Shown piece by piece: positions 44,048-54,199 of a stretch of 64,000 nt of DNA. The stretch comes from Rhizobium sp. NXC14. Lineage in GTDB: Bacteria; Pseudomonadota; Alphaproteobacteria; Rhizobiales; Rhizobiaceae. Each line of letters opens with the position of its first letter. The first letter of the stretch is position 1. The translations under genes and the position numbers were made by a program. The stretch is taken from the NCBI RefSeq assembly GCF_002117485.1, contig NZ_CP021030.1, positions 1,677,001 to 1,741,000 on the forward strand, read 5' to 3'. The notes beneath the pieces were generated by a model, which saw only the letters and a list, made by a program, of their open reading frames with translations, did not search any database and was not told the origin of the DNA.

Positions 44048-45211
44048 ATGTCCGTTCGTCGATTAGCCGAAGATCAATTTCAGCCTGCCGCATTCGCCTT
44101 CAGCGATGAAAATGCGGTCTGGGCGGACAAGACGATCCAGAAATACCCCGCCGGCCGCCAGCAGTCGGCGGTCATTCCGCTGCTGATGAGGGCGCAGGAA
44201 CAGGACGGCTGGGTCACGCGCGCGGCGATCGAAAAGATCGCCGACATGCTCGACATGGCCTATATCAGAGTGCTCGAGGTCGCGACCTTCTATACGCAGT
44301 TCCAGTTGCATCCTATCGGCACGCGCGCCCATGTCCAGGTCTGCGGCACGACGCCCTGCATGCTGCGCGGCTCGGAAGCGCTGATGTCGGTCTGCAAGAG
44401 CAAGATCCATGCCCATCCCTTCGAGCGCAATGCCGAAGGCACGCTCTCCTGGGAAGAGGTCGAATGTCTTGGCGCCTGCGTCAACGCCCCGATGGTGATG
44501 ATCGGGAAGGACACTTACGAAGACCTGACGCCGGAGCGCCTCGAAGAGATCATCGACACCTTTGCCGCCGGCAATGGCGCGAGCATCAAGCCGGGCACCC
44601 AGATCGACCGGATATTCTCAGCACCTGAAGGCGGCCCGACCTCGCTGACGACGGAAGAGCCGAAGGCAAGGACACGCGCCAAGAAGGCCGATACCGAAAC
44701 CGTGGCGGCGCCGGTCGACGGCGCGCCGGTCCCGCCCTCCGAGGCCGGCCGCCCAAAGAGCACCGATGCCGAGACCAATGCCGCCTTGAAGACGCCGGCA
44801 ACGGCGCCGAAGGCAGCAGCGAAGAATGCCAAGGCAGCCGCGCAGCAGCCGGTTTCCGGCACGGCGCCTGCCGAGCCGGCGCTTGCTGCGGCCAAGGCCG
44901 AAACCGCTCCGGCGTCCAAGCCCAGCCTGACCGACAAGAACCGTCCAGCCGGCATCGAAAAGCCCGCCGCACCGGATGACCTGAAGATGATCTCCGGCGT
45001 CGGTCCGAAGATCGAGGCGATATTGAATGAAATCGGCATCTTCACCTTCTCGCAGGTCGCTGGCTGGAAGAAGGCCGAGCGCGAATGGGTCGATGGCTAC
45101 CTGAATTTCCGCGGCCGCATCGAGCGTGACGACTGGGTCAAGCAGGCCAAGGCGCTCGCCAAGGGCGGCGAAGCGGAATATATCAAGGTCTTCGGCAAGA
45201 AGCCGCGGTAA
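44048..45211 (+). CDS. nuoE: NADH-quinone oxidoreductase subunit E with C-terminal extension
   Basis: 24-kDa NADH-module subunit with the N1a [2Fe-2S] cluster. The core is residues 1-190 with cysteines at about 99, 104, 140 and 144 (VCGTTPCMLRG and VECLGACVNAP). After it come about 115 residues of Ala/Pro/Lys-rich, probably disordered linker and then, from about 312 to 387, a helix-hairpin-helix-like domain: DDLKMISGVGPKIEAILNEI, FTFSQVAGWK, GRIERDDWVKQAKALAKGG. The total of 387 aa is well above the usual 160-240. The same C-terminal domain recurs in the 227-aa protein after nuoF. Confidence 0.95.
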   Translation: MSVRRLAEDQFQPAAFAFSDENAVWADKTIQKYPAGRQQSAVIPLLMRAQEQDGWVTRAAIEKIADMLDMAYIRVLEVATFYTQFQLHPIGTRAHVQVCGTTPCMLRGSEALMSVCKSKIHAHPFERNAEGTLSWEEVECLGACVNAPMVMIGKDTYEDLTPERLEEIIDTFAAGNGASIKPGTQIDRIFSAPEGGPTSLTTEEPKARTRAKKADTETVAAPVDGAPVPPSEAGRPKSTDAETNAALKTPATAPKAAAKNAKAAAQQPVSGTAPAEPALAAAKAETAPASKPSLTDKNRPAGIEKPAAPDDLKMISGVGPKIEAILNEIGIFTFSQVAGWKKAEREWVDGYLNFRGRIERDDWVKQAKALAKGGEAEYIKVFGKKPR

Positions 45212-45221
45212 GAGGTGAAGC

Positions 45222-46526
45222 ATGTTACAAGATAAAGACCGCATCTTTACCAACATCTACGGCCTCAAGGACAAGTCCCTGAAGGGCGCGATGAGCCGCG
45301 GCCACTGGGATGGCACCAAGCAGATCCTCGAAAAGGGCCGCGATTGGATCATCAACGAGATGAAGGCCTCTGGCCTTCGCGGCCGCGGCGGCGCCGGCTT
45401 CCCCACGGGTCTCAAATGGTCCTTCATGCCGAAGGAAAGCGACGGCCGCCCGCATTACCTCGTCGTCAATGCCGACGAGTCGGAGCCCGGCACCTGCAAG
45501 GACCGCGACATCATGCGCCACGATCCGCACACGCTGATCGAAGGCTGCGTCGTCGCGAGCTTCGCCATGGGCGCCAATACCGCTTATATCTATGTGCGCG
45601 GCGAATATATCCGCGAGCGCGAAGCGCTGCAGGCGGCGATCGATGAATGTTATGATTACGGTCTGCTCGGCAAGAACAACAAGCTCGGCTGGGACATGGA
45701 CATCTTCGTCCATCACGGCGCCGGCGCCTATATCTGCGGCGAGGAAACCGCGCTGCTCGAGAGCCTCGAGGGCAAGAAGGGCCAGCCGCGGCTCAAGCCG
45801 CCGTTCCCCGCCAATATGGGTCTCTACGGCTGCCCGACGACCGTCAACAACGTCGAATCGATCGCTGTCGCGCCGACGATCCTGCGCCGCGGCGCCGGCT
45901 GGTTCTCTTCTATCGGCCGTCCGAACAATGTCGGCACCAAGCTGTTCATGCTCTCCGGCCACGTCAACAAGCCGTGCACCGTCGAAGAGGAAATGGGTAT
46001 CACCTTCCGCGAACTGGTCGACCGCCACGCCGGCGGCATCCGCGGCGGCTGGGACAATCTGCTCGCCGTCATTCCGGGCGGCGCATCCTGCCCGATCGTT
46101 CCGGCCAAGGACATCATCGATTGCCCGATGGATTTCGACGGCCTGCGCGGTGTCGGCTCCTCCTTCGGCACGGCCGCCTCGATCGTCATGGACAAGTCCA
46201 CCGACGTCATCAAGGCGATCGCCCGCATCTCCGCGTTCTTCAAGCATGAGAGCTGTGGCCAGTGCACGCCCTGCCGCGAAGGCACTGGCTGGATGTGGCG
46301 CGTGATGGAGCGCATGGCCAAGGGCAATGCCCAGAAGCGCGAAATCGACATGCTATTCCAGGTGACGAAGCAAATCGAAGGCCACACCATCTGTGCGCTA
46401 GGCGACGCCGCAGCATGGCCGGTGCAGGGTCTGATCCGTAACTTCCGCCCTGAGATCGAAAAGCGAATCGACCAGTATACGGCAAGTGCGCTCGACCACG
46501 GGGCGGTTTTGGAGGCGGCTGAATAA
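45222..46526 (+). CDS. nuoF: NADH-quinone oxidoreductase subunit F
   Basis: 51-kDa subunit that binds NADH and FMN and holds the N3 [4Fe-4S] cluster, 434 aa. [20 protein letters not shown] binds [23 protein letters not shown] the flavin, and cluster ligands are in [13 protein letters not shown] and the later [10 protein letters not shown]. Start 10 bp after nuoE. Confidence 0.98.
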   Translation: MLQDKDRIFTNIYGLKDKSLKGAMSRGHWDGTKQILEKGRDWIINEMKASGLRGRGGAGFPTGLKWSFMPKESDGRPHYLVVNADESEPGTCKDRDIMRHDPHTLIEGCVVASFAMGANTAYIYVRGEYIREREALQAAIDECYDYGLLGKNNKLGWDMDIFVHHGAGAYICGEETALLESLEGKKGQPRLKPPFPANMGLYGCPTTVNNVESIAVAPTILRRGAGWFSSIGRPNNVGTKLFMLSGHVNKPCTVEEEMGITFRELVDRHAGGIRGGWDNLLAVIPGGASCPIVPAKDIIDCPMDFDGLRGVGSSFGTAASIVMDKSTDVIKAIARISAFFKHESCGQCTPCREGTGWMWRVMERMAKGNAQKREIDMLFQVTKQIEGHTICALGDAAAWPVQGLIRNFRPEIEKRIDQYTASALDHGAVLEAAE

Positions 46527-46528
46527 TC

Positions 46529-47212
46529 ATGACGGACAAGGCATCCAAGAGTGGGAAGAAGGAAGAGACCGCCGATTTCGCGGCCGGCTTCGGCCGTCTT
46601 GCCGCCGAGATGCTGGAAAACGCGCAGGCAATGCCTGTGCATCCGCTGATGGCGCACCCTGCCGCAGCCTTTGCCGCCGCAACGGCAATCGGTTTCGGCC
46701 TCTCGACGCAGATGGCGAGCGCCTTTTTCGGAGCCTTACAGGGCGCTCTGGAAACGACGGGCAAACTCGCCGCAGCCCTTGATGACACGCCGCCCGACGA
46801 ACCGGCGCCGGCGGTCGACATACGACCGGAAAATATCCGCCCGGCCGTCAAGGCTTTCCGCAAGCCCGCGGCCGACAATCCTGCGGTCGAGCGGAAGGCT
46901 GGGCCGAGGCTGACAGTCGTCAAGCCGGCTGCCGAACCGGTTCCGGCGAGCCGGCCAAAGCCGGCTGTGAAAGCAAAAGCCGCTCAGCGGACTGCAAAGG
47001 CCGACGATCTCAAGCTGATCGCCGGCATCGGCCCGAAGCTGGAGCAGGTGCTGAACACCAAAGGCATTCGCGGCTTCGCCGATATTGCCGCCTGGACCGA
47101 CGAGGATATCGCCCGGCTCGACGCCGAGCTCGGCCTTAGCGGCCGCATCGCGCGTGATGACTGGATTGGGCAGGCGAAGGTTCTGGCCGGGCGGGGCCGC
47201 AGAAGGAAATGA
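46529..47212 (+). CDS. nuo-associated protein with helix-hairpin-helix-like domain
   Basis: A 227-aa protein starting two bases after the nuoF stop. Residues 1-80 include FAAGFGRLAAEMLENAQAMP and an Ala-rich hydrophobic stretch (AAAFAAATAIGFGLSTQMAS), the middle is a Pro/Ala/Lys-rich linker, and residues about 155-222 repeat the NuoE C-terminal domain: DDLKLIAGIGPKLEQVLNTK, then GFADIAAWTDEDIARLDAEL and GRIARDDWIGQAKVLAGRG. This pattern (GVGP/GIGP hairpin followed by R-IERDDW--QAK) is also seen in other rhizobial proteins such as extended L21. It may bind complex I, perhaps in assembly, but no function is proven. Confidence 0.78.
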   Translation: MTDKASKSGKKEETADFAAGFGRLAAEMLENAQAMPVHPLMAHPAAAFAAATAIGFGLSTQMASAFFGALQGALETTGKLAAALDDTPPDEPAPAVDIRPENIRPAVKAFRKPAADNPAVERKAGPRLTVVKPAAEPVPASRPKPAVKAKAAQRTAKADDLKLIAGIGPKLEQVLNTKGIRGFADIAAWTDEDIARLDAELGLSGRIARDDWIGQAKVLAGRGRRRK

Positions 47213-47216
47213 ACAG

Positions 47217-47239
47217 TCCGGCCGTGCAAACCGGCCGGA
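47217..47239. other. hairpin after 227-aa gene
   Basis: TCCGGCCG and CGGCCGGA arms with a seven-base loop, 5 bp after the 227-aa stop and about 200 bp before nuoG. No T-run follows, so a processing or stabilising structure within the operon RNA is more likely than a terminator. The rest of the 222-bp gap has no gene. Confidence 0.4.
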
Positions 47240-47434
47240 AATAGGGCGGATCGGCGAAGGGGCGGGGGCCTCACGCCGCAGATGCCGGTGCGGGTTCCGC
47301 GTCTGGAACGCGCGACAGACAATTTGGGCGACATCGGCTGCCGGCAGGACGAAAGATCCGGCTCGGCAAAGAGAATGTTGCAAAACAGGTTTGTTTGCCG
47401 TCTTCAGGCAAACGGGAAACAGGACTGAGCGACG

Positions 47435-49516
47435 ATGGCAAAACTGAAGATTGACGGCAACGAGATCGAAGTTCCGGATCATTTCACGCTATTGCAGGCG
47501 TGTGAGGATGCCGGCGCCGAAGTTCCGCGCTTCTGCTTCCACGAGCGCTTGTCGGTTGCCGGCAACTGCCGCATGTGCCTTGTCGAGGTGAAGGGCGGCC
47601 CGCCGAAGCCGCAGGCTTCCTGCGCCATGAGCGTGCGCGACATCCGGGGCGGCCCGAATGGCGAACTGCCCGAGGTCTTCACCAACACGCCAATGGTCAA
47701 GAAGGCCCGCGAAGGCGTGATGGAGTTCCTGCTGATCAATCATCCCCTCGATTGCCCGATCTGCGACCAAGGCGGCGAATGCGACCTGCAGGATCAGGCG
47801 ATGGCCTTCGGCATCGACACCTCGCGCTACCAGGAAGACAAGCGCGCCGTCGAGGACAAGTATATCGGCCCGCTCGTCAAGACGGTGATGAACCGCTGCA
47901 TCCATTGCACGCGCTGTGTCCGCTTCACCACTGAGGTTGCCGGCATTTCCGAGCTGGGCCTGATCGGCCGCGGCGAGGATGCCGAGATCACTACTTATCT
48001 CGAACAGGCGATGACCTCCGAACTGCAGGGCAACGTCGTCGACCTCTGCCCGGTCGGCGCGCTCACCTCCAAGCCCTTTGCTTTCACCGCGCGCCCCTGG
48101 GAATTGAACAAGACCGAGTCGATCGACGTCATGGATGCCGTCGGTTCGGCGATCCGCGTCGACACCCGTGGCCGTGAAGTGATGCGCATCCTGCCGCGTG
48201 TCAACGAGGCGATCAACGAAGAGTGGATTTCCGACAAGAGCCGCTTCATCTGGGACGGTTTGAAGACGCAGCGCCTCGACCGGCCTTACGTCCGCCGCGA
48301 CGGCCGCCTGCAGCCGGCGAGCTGGGCCGAAGCCTTCGGCGCCATCAAGGCTGCTGTCAGCGCCACCTCGGGTGACAAGATTGGTGCGATCGCGGGCGAC
48401 CTCGCTTCCGTCGAAGAAATGTATGCGCTCTCCGAACTGGTGAAGTCGCTGGGATCGGCCAATCTCGACTGTCGCCAGGATGGGACGGCACTCGATCCGT
48501 CGCTCGGCCGCGCCAGCTACCTTTTCAACCCGACAATTGCTGGTATCGACCAGGCCGACGCGCTGCTGATCATCGGCGCCAATCCGCGCTTCGAGGCGGC
48601 TATCCTCAATGCCCGCATCCGCAAGCGCTGGCGCCGCGGCAAGTTCCCGATCGGCGTGATCGGCGAGCCCAGTGAACTGCGTTACAGCTACGACTATCTC
48701 GGCGGCGGACCTGACACACTGAAGGATCTGGTCGACGGCGGTCATGCCTTCGCCGACGTCCTGAAGAACGCCGCCAAGCCGATGATCATCATCGGCCAGG
48801 GCGCGCTGTCGCGCAGCGATGGCGCCGGCGTACTCGCAAGTGCCGCCAAGCTTGCCGGTTCGGTCGGTGCGGTCGTCGACGGCTGGAACGGCTTTGCCGT
48901 CCTCCACACTGCCGCTTCGCGCGTCGGCGGCCTCGACCTCGGCTTCGTACCCGGTGCCAAGGGCGTCAGCGCCGCCGAGATGCTGACGGCAATGGACGTG
49001 CTCTTCCTGCTTGGCGCCGACGAACTCGACTTCACCGCCAAGAAGGCCAAGCTCACCGTCTATATCGGCTCGCACGGCGATAACGGCGCCCACCATGCCG
49101 ACGTGATCCTGCCGGCCGCAGCCTATACCGAAAAGTCCGGCACCTGGGTCAATACCGAAGGCCGTGTCCAGATGGGCAACCGCGCAGGCTTTGCGCCGGG
49201 TGATGCCCGCGAGGACTGGGCGATCATTCGCGCCCTGTCGGACGTGCTCGGCAAGAAGCTTCCCTTCGATTCGCTGAGCGAACTGCGCGGCCGGCTCTAT
49301 GCCGCTTTCCCGCATTTCGCCGCCATCGACGAGATCGCCGAAACCGATAGCGCCCAAATTGCCGCAGTCGCGAAAAAAGCCGGCAAGATGAACAAGTCAG
49401 GGTTTGCGTCGCCGGTCAAAGACTTCTATTTGACGAACCCGATAGCGCGCGCCTCGGCTGTCATGGCCGAGTGCTCGGCATTGGCCCGCAACAATTTCAA
49501 AGTCGCGGCAGAGTAA
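47435..49516 (+). CDS. nuoG: NADH-quinone oxidoreductase subunit G
   Basis: 75-kDa subunit with clusters N1b, N4 and N5, 693 aa. Cluster ligands appear in the N-terminal ferredoxin fold (RFCFHERLSVAGNCRMCLVE), in NHPLDCPICDQGGECDLQDQ and in RCIHCTRCVRFTTE. The rest is a molybdopterin-oxidoreductase-like fold without cofactor-binding function, ending in DFYLTNPIARASAVMAECSA. Start ATG 47435 follows the 222-bp gap. Confidence 0.97.
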   Translation: MAKLKIDGNEIEVPDHFTLLQACEDAGAEVPRFCFHERLSVAGNCRMCLVEVKGGPPKPQASCAMSVRDIRGGPNGELPEVFTNTPMVKKAREGVMEFLLINHPLDCPICDQGGECDLQDQAMAFGIDTSRYQEDKRAVEDKYIGPLVKTVMNRCIHCTRCVRFTTEVAGISELGLIGRGEDAEITTYLEQAMTSELQGNVVDLCPVGALTSKPFAFTARPWELNKTESIDVMDAVGSAIRVDTRGREVMRILPRVNEAINEEWISDKSRFIWDGLKTQRLDRPYVRRDGRLQPASWAEAFGAIKAAVSATSGDKIGAIAGDLASVEEMYALSELVKSLGSANLDCRQDGTALDPSLGRASYLFNPTIAGIDQADALLIIGANPRFEAAILNARIRKRWRRGKFPIGVIGEPSELRYSYDYLGGGPDTLKDLVDGGHAFADVLKNAAKPMIIIGQGALSRSDGAGVLASAAKLAGSVGAVVDGWNGFAVLHTAASRVGGLDLGFVPGAKGVSAAEMLTAMDVLFLLGADELDFTAKKAKLTVYIGSHGDNGAHHADVILPAAAYTEKSGTWVNTEGRVQMGNRAGFAPGDAREDWAIIRALSDVLGKKLPFDSLSELRGRLYAAFPHFAAIDEIAETDSAQIAAVAKKAGKMNKSGFASPVKDFYLTNPIARASAVMAECSALARNNFKVAAE

Positions 49517-49528
49517 GGGCAGGAACTC

Positions 49529-50572
49529 ATGGATTCTTTCTTCTCAACCTATGTCTGGCCGGGGATCATCATGATCGGTCAGTCGCTGCTGCTTCTCGTC
49601 TGCCTGCTCGTCTTCATCGCTTACGTGCTGCTTGCCGACCGCAAGATCTGGGCGGCGGTGCAGCTGCGCCGCGGTCCGAACGTCGTCGGTCCCTTCGGCC
49701 TGTTCCAGTCCTTCGCCGACCTTCTGAAGTTCGTCTTCAAGGAGCCGATCATTCCGGCCGGCGCCAACAAGGCGGTGTTCCTGCTGGCCCCGCTGGTTAC
49801 GGTGCTTCTGGCGCTGTCGACCTGGGCGGTGGTGCCGCTCGCCGACGGCTGGGTGATCGCCAACATCAATGTCGGCATCCTCTATATTTTCGCGATCTCC
49901 TCTCTCGAAGTCTACGGCATCATCATGGGCGGCTGGGCTTCGAACTCGAAATACCCGTTCCTCGGCGCGCTGCGCTCGGCCGCACAGATGGTGTCCTATG
50001 AAGTCTCGATCGGCTTCGTCATCGTCACCGTTCTGCTCTGCGTCGGCTCGCTCAACCTGACCGACATCGTCAATGCGCAGCACAATGGCCTCGGCACCAT
50101 GCTCGGCCTGCCGGCCTCGTTCCTCGACTGGCACTGGCTGTCGCTGTTCCCGATGTTCATCGTCTTCTTTATCTCGGCGCTCGCCGAGACGAACCGCCCG
50201 CCTTTCGACCTTCCGGAAGCGGAGTCGGAACTTGTCGCCGGCTTCATGGTCGAATACGGCTCCTCGCCATACATGATGTTCATGCTAGGCGAATATGCCG
50301 CCGTCTGCCTGATGTGCTCGCTGACGACGATCCTCTTCCTCGGCGGCTGGCTGCCTCCGGTCGATATCTGGATCCTCAACTGGGTCCCTGGCATCATCTG
50401 GTTCATGCTGAAGGCATGCTTCGTGTTCTTCATGTTCGCGATGGTCAAAGCCTTCGTCCCGCGCTACCGCTACGACCAGCTCATGCGTCTCGGCTGGAAA
50501 GTCTTCCTGCCGCTGTCGCTCACTATGGTGATTATCGTTGCATTCGTGCTGAAACTGATGGGATGGGCGTAA
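49529..50572 (+). CDS. nuoH: NADH-quinone oxidoreductase subunit H
   Basis: ND1 homologue joining the peripheral and membrane arms and forming the quinone entry, 347 aa, eight or nine helices. [40 protein letters not shown] and [15 protein letters not shown] are conserved signatures. Begins 12 bp after nuoG. Confidence 0.98.
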   Translation: MDSFFSTYVWPGIIMIGQSLLLLVCLLVFIAYVLLADRKIWAAVQLRRGPNVVGPFGLFQSFADLLKFVFKEPIIPAGANKAVFLLAPLVTVLLALSTWAVVPLADGWVIANINVGILYIFAISSLEVYGIIMGGWASNSKYPFLGALRSAAQMVSYEVSIGFVIVTVLLCVGSLNLTDIVNAQHNGLGTMLGLPASFLDWHWLSLFPMFIVFFISALAETNRPPFDLPEAESELVAGFMVEYGSSPYMMFMLGEYAAVCLMCSLTTILFLGGWLPPVDIWILNWVPGIIWFMLKACFVFFMFAMVKAFVPRYRYDQLMRLGWKVFLPLSLTMVIIVAFVLKLMGWA

Positions 50573-50612
50573 TGATGCCTGCTCTCGTTTCCGGCAAAAT
50601 TGGAGGTTGAAG

Positions 50613-51104
50613 ATGGCAAGCTTGTCCAGCTCCATCAACTCGCTGTTCCTCAAGGAATTCTTCGGCGCGTTCTTTCTGTCGATGCGCTATTTCTTCCGCC
50701 AGAAGGCGACGATCAATTACCCCTTCGAAAAGGGCCCGGTCTCCCCACGATTCCGCGGCGAGCACGCGCTGCGCCGTTATCCGAACGGCGAGGAACGCTG
50801 CATCGCCTGCAAGCTCTGCGAGGCGATCTGTCCTGCCCAGGCCATCACCATCGAGGCCGGTCCGCGCCGCAACGACGGCACACGCCGCACGGTGCGCTAT
50901 GACATCGACATGGTGAAGTGCATCTATTGCGGCTTCTGCCAGGAAGCCTGCCCGGTCGATGCGATCGTCGAAGGTCCGAATTTCGAATTTGCGACGGAAA
51001 CCCGCGAAGAGCTCTATTTCGACAAGGCGCGCCTTCTCGATAACGGAGACCGGTGGGAGCGTGAAATCGCCCGCAACATCGCGATCGACTCGCCGTATCG
51101 CTGA
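50613..51104 (+). CDS. nuoI: NADH-quinone oxidoreductase subunit I
   Basis: 23-kDa subunit with two [4Fe-4S] clusters (N6a, N6b), 163 aa. Both C-x2-C-x2-C-x3-CP motifs are intact: [18 protein letters not shown] and [23 protein letters not shown] precedes the ATG at 50613. Confidence 0.98.
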   Translation: MASLSSSINSLFLKEFFGAFFLSMRYFFRQKATINYPFEKGPVSPRFRGEHALRRYPNGEERCIACKLCEAICPAQAITIEAGPRRNDGTRRTVRYDIDMVKCIYCGFCQEACPVDAIVEGPNFEFATETREELYFDKARLLDNGDRWEREIARNIAIDSPYR

Positions 51105-51244
51105 TTGATATCTGAAATGCTGTGATGGAGCGGCTCGCTCCTGTCGCGGTCAATATGTACAGGAGCTTTGCCGGCGAGTGCCGCGAAGCTTCATCGGGCA
51201 GGGAAACTCCCGGCTGCCCGGGGGAAGATGAAAAAGGCACCAAC

Positions 51245-51859
51245 ATGGGTCTGCAGGCTCTATTTTTCTATCTTTTCGCCTTTGTCGCTGTGGCGTCGGC
51301 GTTCATGGTCATCTGGGCGAAGAACCCGGTTCACTCGGTTCTGTTCCTGATCCTGGTGTTCTTCAACGCGGCCGGCCTGTTCCTGCTGCTCGGCGCCGAG
51401 TTCCTGGCGATGATCCTGCTCGTCGTTTATGTCGGCGCCGTCGCCGTCCTCTTCCTCTTTGTGGTGATGATGCTCGACATTGACTTCACCGAATTGAGGG
51501 CAGGCGTGCTCGAATATGCGCCGATCGGCGGGTTGATTGGGATCATCCTGGCGGCCGAGTTGATCGTCGTGATCGGCGGCAGCGTCATCTCGCCTGATAT
51601 CGCCAAGTCAGTCGCCATGCCGATCCCGGCGCTCAGCGAGCGTACGAATACGGCCGCTCTCGGCGACGTGCTTTACACCAACTACGTCTATTTCTTCCAG
51701 ATTGCCGGCTTGGTGCTGCTGGTCGCCATGATCGGCGCGATCGTGCTGACGCTGAGGCATCGCACCAACATCAAGCGGCAGAATATCTCAAGGCAGGTTG
51801 CCCGCACGCCCGCCACCGCCGTCGAGGTGGTGTCGGTCAAGCCCGGGCAGGGCGTCTAA
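51245..51859 (+). CDS. nuoJ: NADH-quinone oxidoreductase subunit J
   Basis: ND6 homologue in the membrane arm, 204 aa, five helices. [20 protein letters not shown] and [20 protein letters not shown] are typical, including the conserved Tyr/Gly pi-bulge segment. The frame is open upstream to 51122, but the ATG at 51245 fits the family start. The 140-bp gap after nuoI has no gene. Confidence 0.97.
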   Translation: MGLQALFFYLFAFVAVASAFMVIWAKNPVHSVLFLILVFFNAAGLFLLLGAEFLAMILLVVYVGAVAVLFLFVVMMLDIDFTELRAGVLEYAPIGGLIGIILAAELIVVIGGSVISPDIAKSVAMPIPALSERTNTAALGDVLYTNYVYFFQIAGLVLLVAMIGAIVLTLRHRTNIKRQNISRQVARTPATAVEVVSVKPGQGV

Positions 51860-51882
51860 AGGCAGGTCAAGGAACAAAGAAC

Positions 51883-52191
51883 ATGGTCATCGGACTTTCC
51901 CATTACCTGACGGTCAGCGCCATCCTCTTCACGCTCGGCGTCTTCGGCATCTTCCTCAACCGGAAGAACGTCATCGTCATCCTTATGTCGGTCGAACTGA
52001 TCCTGCTTGCTGTCAACATCAACATGGTCGCCTTCTCTCACTTCCTGAACGACATTGTCGGTCAGGTCTTCGCGCTGTTCATTCTGACGGTCGCGGCTGC
52101 CGAAGCGGCGATCGGTCTTGCAATTCTCGTTGTCTTCTACCGCAACCGCGGCTCGATCGCGGTCGAAGACGTCAATATGATGAAGGGCTGA
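51883..52191 (+). CDS. nuoK: NADH-quinone oxidoreductase subunit K
   Basis: ND4L homologue, 102 aa, three helices, carrying the two membrane glutamates of the proton path in [18 protein letters not shown] and [20 protein letters not shown]. Follows nuoJ by 23 bp and precedes nuoL by 7 bp. Confidence 0.98.
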   Translation: MVIGLSHYLTVSAILFTLGVFGIFLNRKNVIVILMSVELILLAVNINMVAFSHFLNDIVGQVFALFILTVAAAEAAIGLAILVVFYRNRGSIAVEDVNMMKG

Positions 52192-52198
52192 GTGGCTC

Positions 52199-54199
52199 AT
52201 GTTCCTCTATAAGGCTATTGTCTTTCTTCCCTTGATCGGCGCGATCGTCGCCGGCCTTTTCGGCCGCGCCATCGGCGCCAAGGCTTCGGAATATGTCACC
52301 AGCGGCCTGATGATCATTGCCGGCATCCTGTCCTGGATCGTCTTCTTTAACGTCGGCATGGGCCATCTTGAAGGCGGGCCGATCAAGGTCGAGGTGCTGC
52401 GCTGGATCCAGTCCGGCGGCATCGACGTCTCCTGGTCGCTGCGCGTGGATACGCTCACCTCCGTCATGCTGATCGTGGTCAACACGGTCTCGACGCTGGT
52501 GCATATCTATTCGATCGGCTACATGCATACCGATCCGCATCGCCCGCGCTTCTTTGCCTATCTGTCGCTCTTCACCTTCGCCATGCTGATGCTGGTGACA
52601 GCCGACAATCTTGCCCAGATGTTCTTCGGCTGGGAAGGCGTCGGTCTCGCCTCCTATCTACTGATCGGCTTCTGGTTCAAGAAGCCTTCGGCGACGGCCG
52701 CGGCGATGAAGGCTTTCATCGTCAACCGCGTCGGCGACTTCGGTTTCGTGCTCGGCATTGCCGGCGTCTTCGTGCTGTTCGGCTCGATCAACCTCGATAC
52801 GATCTTCGCTAATGCATCGAATTTCGCCCCGCATGAAGGCGGCGGCGAGGCGAGCGAAGTGATCCTCAACCTCTTCGGCATGCAGCTCGACAAGGCGCAT
52901 GCGCTGACCGGCATCTGCCTGCTGCTATTCATGGGCGCGATGGGCAAGTCGGCGCAGTTCCTGCTGCACACCTGGCTGCCGGACGCGATGGAAGGCCCGA
53001 CCCCGGTCTCGGCCCTCATCCATGCCGCCACCATGGTCACCGCCGGCGTCTTCCTCGTCGCCCGCATGTCGCCGCTCTTCGAATTGTCGCCCGACGCACT
53101 GACCGTCGTTACCGTCATCGGCGCGATCACCGCCTTCTTCGCGGCAACTGTCGGCCTGGTCCAGAACGACATCAAGCGCGTCATCGCCTATTCCACCTGC
53201 TCGCAGCTCGGCTACATGTTCGTGGCGCTCGGGGTAGGGGCCTATGGTGCCGCGATCTTCCATCTCTTTACGCACGCCTTCTTCAAGGCGCTGCTCTTCC
53301 TCTGCGCCGGCTCGGTCATCCATGCCGTCGATGGCGAGCAGGACATGCGCTACATGGGTGGCCTGTGGCCGCATATTAAAGTGACCGGCATCCTGATGAT
53401 CATCGGCACGCTGGCGATCACCGGCGTCGGCATTCCCTTCACGCCGATCGGCCTTGCCGGCTTCTTCTCCAAGGACGTGATCATCGAGGCGACCTATGCA
53501 TCGCATTCGCCGGTCTCGGGCTTCGCCTTCTCGCTGCTGGTCATTGCGGCTCTCTTCACCAGCTTCTACTCCTGGCGCCTGATCTTCATGACCTTCTTCG
53601 GCAAGCCGCGCGCTTCGCATGAGGTCATGCACCACGTCCACGAGTCGCCGCAGGTCATGCTGGTGCCGCTCTATATCCTTGCGCTCGGCGCCATGTTTGC
53701 GGGCGTGATCTTCGAAGGCCGGTTCTACGGTGAGGAATATGCCGAGTTCTGGAAGGGCGCACTCTTTACCGGCGCCGAGAACGAACTCGTCGAACAGTTC
53801 CACCATGTTCCGGCGCTGGTGGGCCTGAGCCCCTTCATCGCCATGGTGCTCGGCTTCGTCATTGCCTGGTACATGTATATCCGCTCGCCGCAGACGCCGC
53901 GCGTCCTCGCCAAGCAGCACCGCGTGCTCTACCACTTCCTGCTCAACAAGTGGTATTTCGACGAACTCTACGACTTCCTCTTCGTCCGCACGGCAAGGGC
54001 GCTTGGCCGCTTCCTGTGGAAGAAGGGTGACGTCGGCGTCATCGATGCCTATGGCCCGAACGGCGTGGCAGCCCGCGTTGTAGCCGTCACCGACCGCGTC
54101 GTCCGCCTGCAGACCGGTTACCTCTATCACTATGCATTCGCCATGCTGCTCGGCATTGCGGCGCTCGTTACCTGGATGATGCTCGGGAGTTCCTTCTGA
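52199..54199 (+). CDS. nuoL: NADH-quinone oxidoreductase subunit L
   Basis: ND5-like antiporter subunit at the distal end of the membrane arm, 666 aa. It has about 16 helices including the lateral helix region, with [19 protein letters not shown] (key Glu), [20 protein letters not shown] (key Lys and His) and [20 protein letters not shown]. Stop overlaps the nuoM ATG. Confidence 0.98.
   Translation: MFLYKAIVFLPLIGAIVAGLFGRAIGAKASEYVTSGLMIIAGILSWIVFFNVGMGHLEGGPIKVEVLRWIQSGGIDVSWSLRVDTLTSVMLIVVNTVSTLVHIYSIGYMHTDPHRPRFFAYLSLFTFAMLMLVTADNLAQMFFGWEGVGLASYLLIGFWFKKPSATAAAMKAFIVNRVGDFGFVLGIAGVFVLFGSINLDTIFANASNFAPHEGGGEASEVILNLFGMQLDKAHALTGICLLLFMGAMGKSAQFLLHTWLPDAMEGPTPVSALIHAATMVTAGVFLVARMSPLFELSPDALTVVTVIGAITAFFAATVGLVQNDIKRVIAYSTCSQLGYMFVALGVGAYGAAIFHLFTHAFFKALLFLCAGSVIHAVDGEQDMRYMGGLWPHIKVTGILMIIGTLAITGVGIPFTPIGLAGFFSKDVIIEATYASHSPVSGFAFSLLVIAALFTSFYSWRLIFMTFFGKPRASHEVMHHVHESPQVMLVPLYILALGAMFAGVIFEGRFYGEEYAEFWKGALFTGAENELVEQFHHVPALVGLSPFIAMVLGFVIAWYMYIRSPQTPRVLAKQHRVLYHFLLNKWYFDELYDFLFVRTARALGRFLWKKGDVGVIDAYGPNGVAARVVAVTDRVVRLQTGYLYHYAFAMLLGIAALVTWMMLGSSF

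Noticed and set aside
47489-49357. 622-codon minus-strand frame opposite nuoG
   Set aside because: Antisense shadow of nuoG with no domain.
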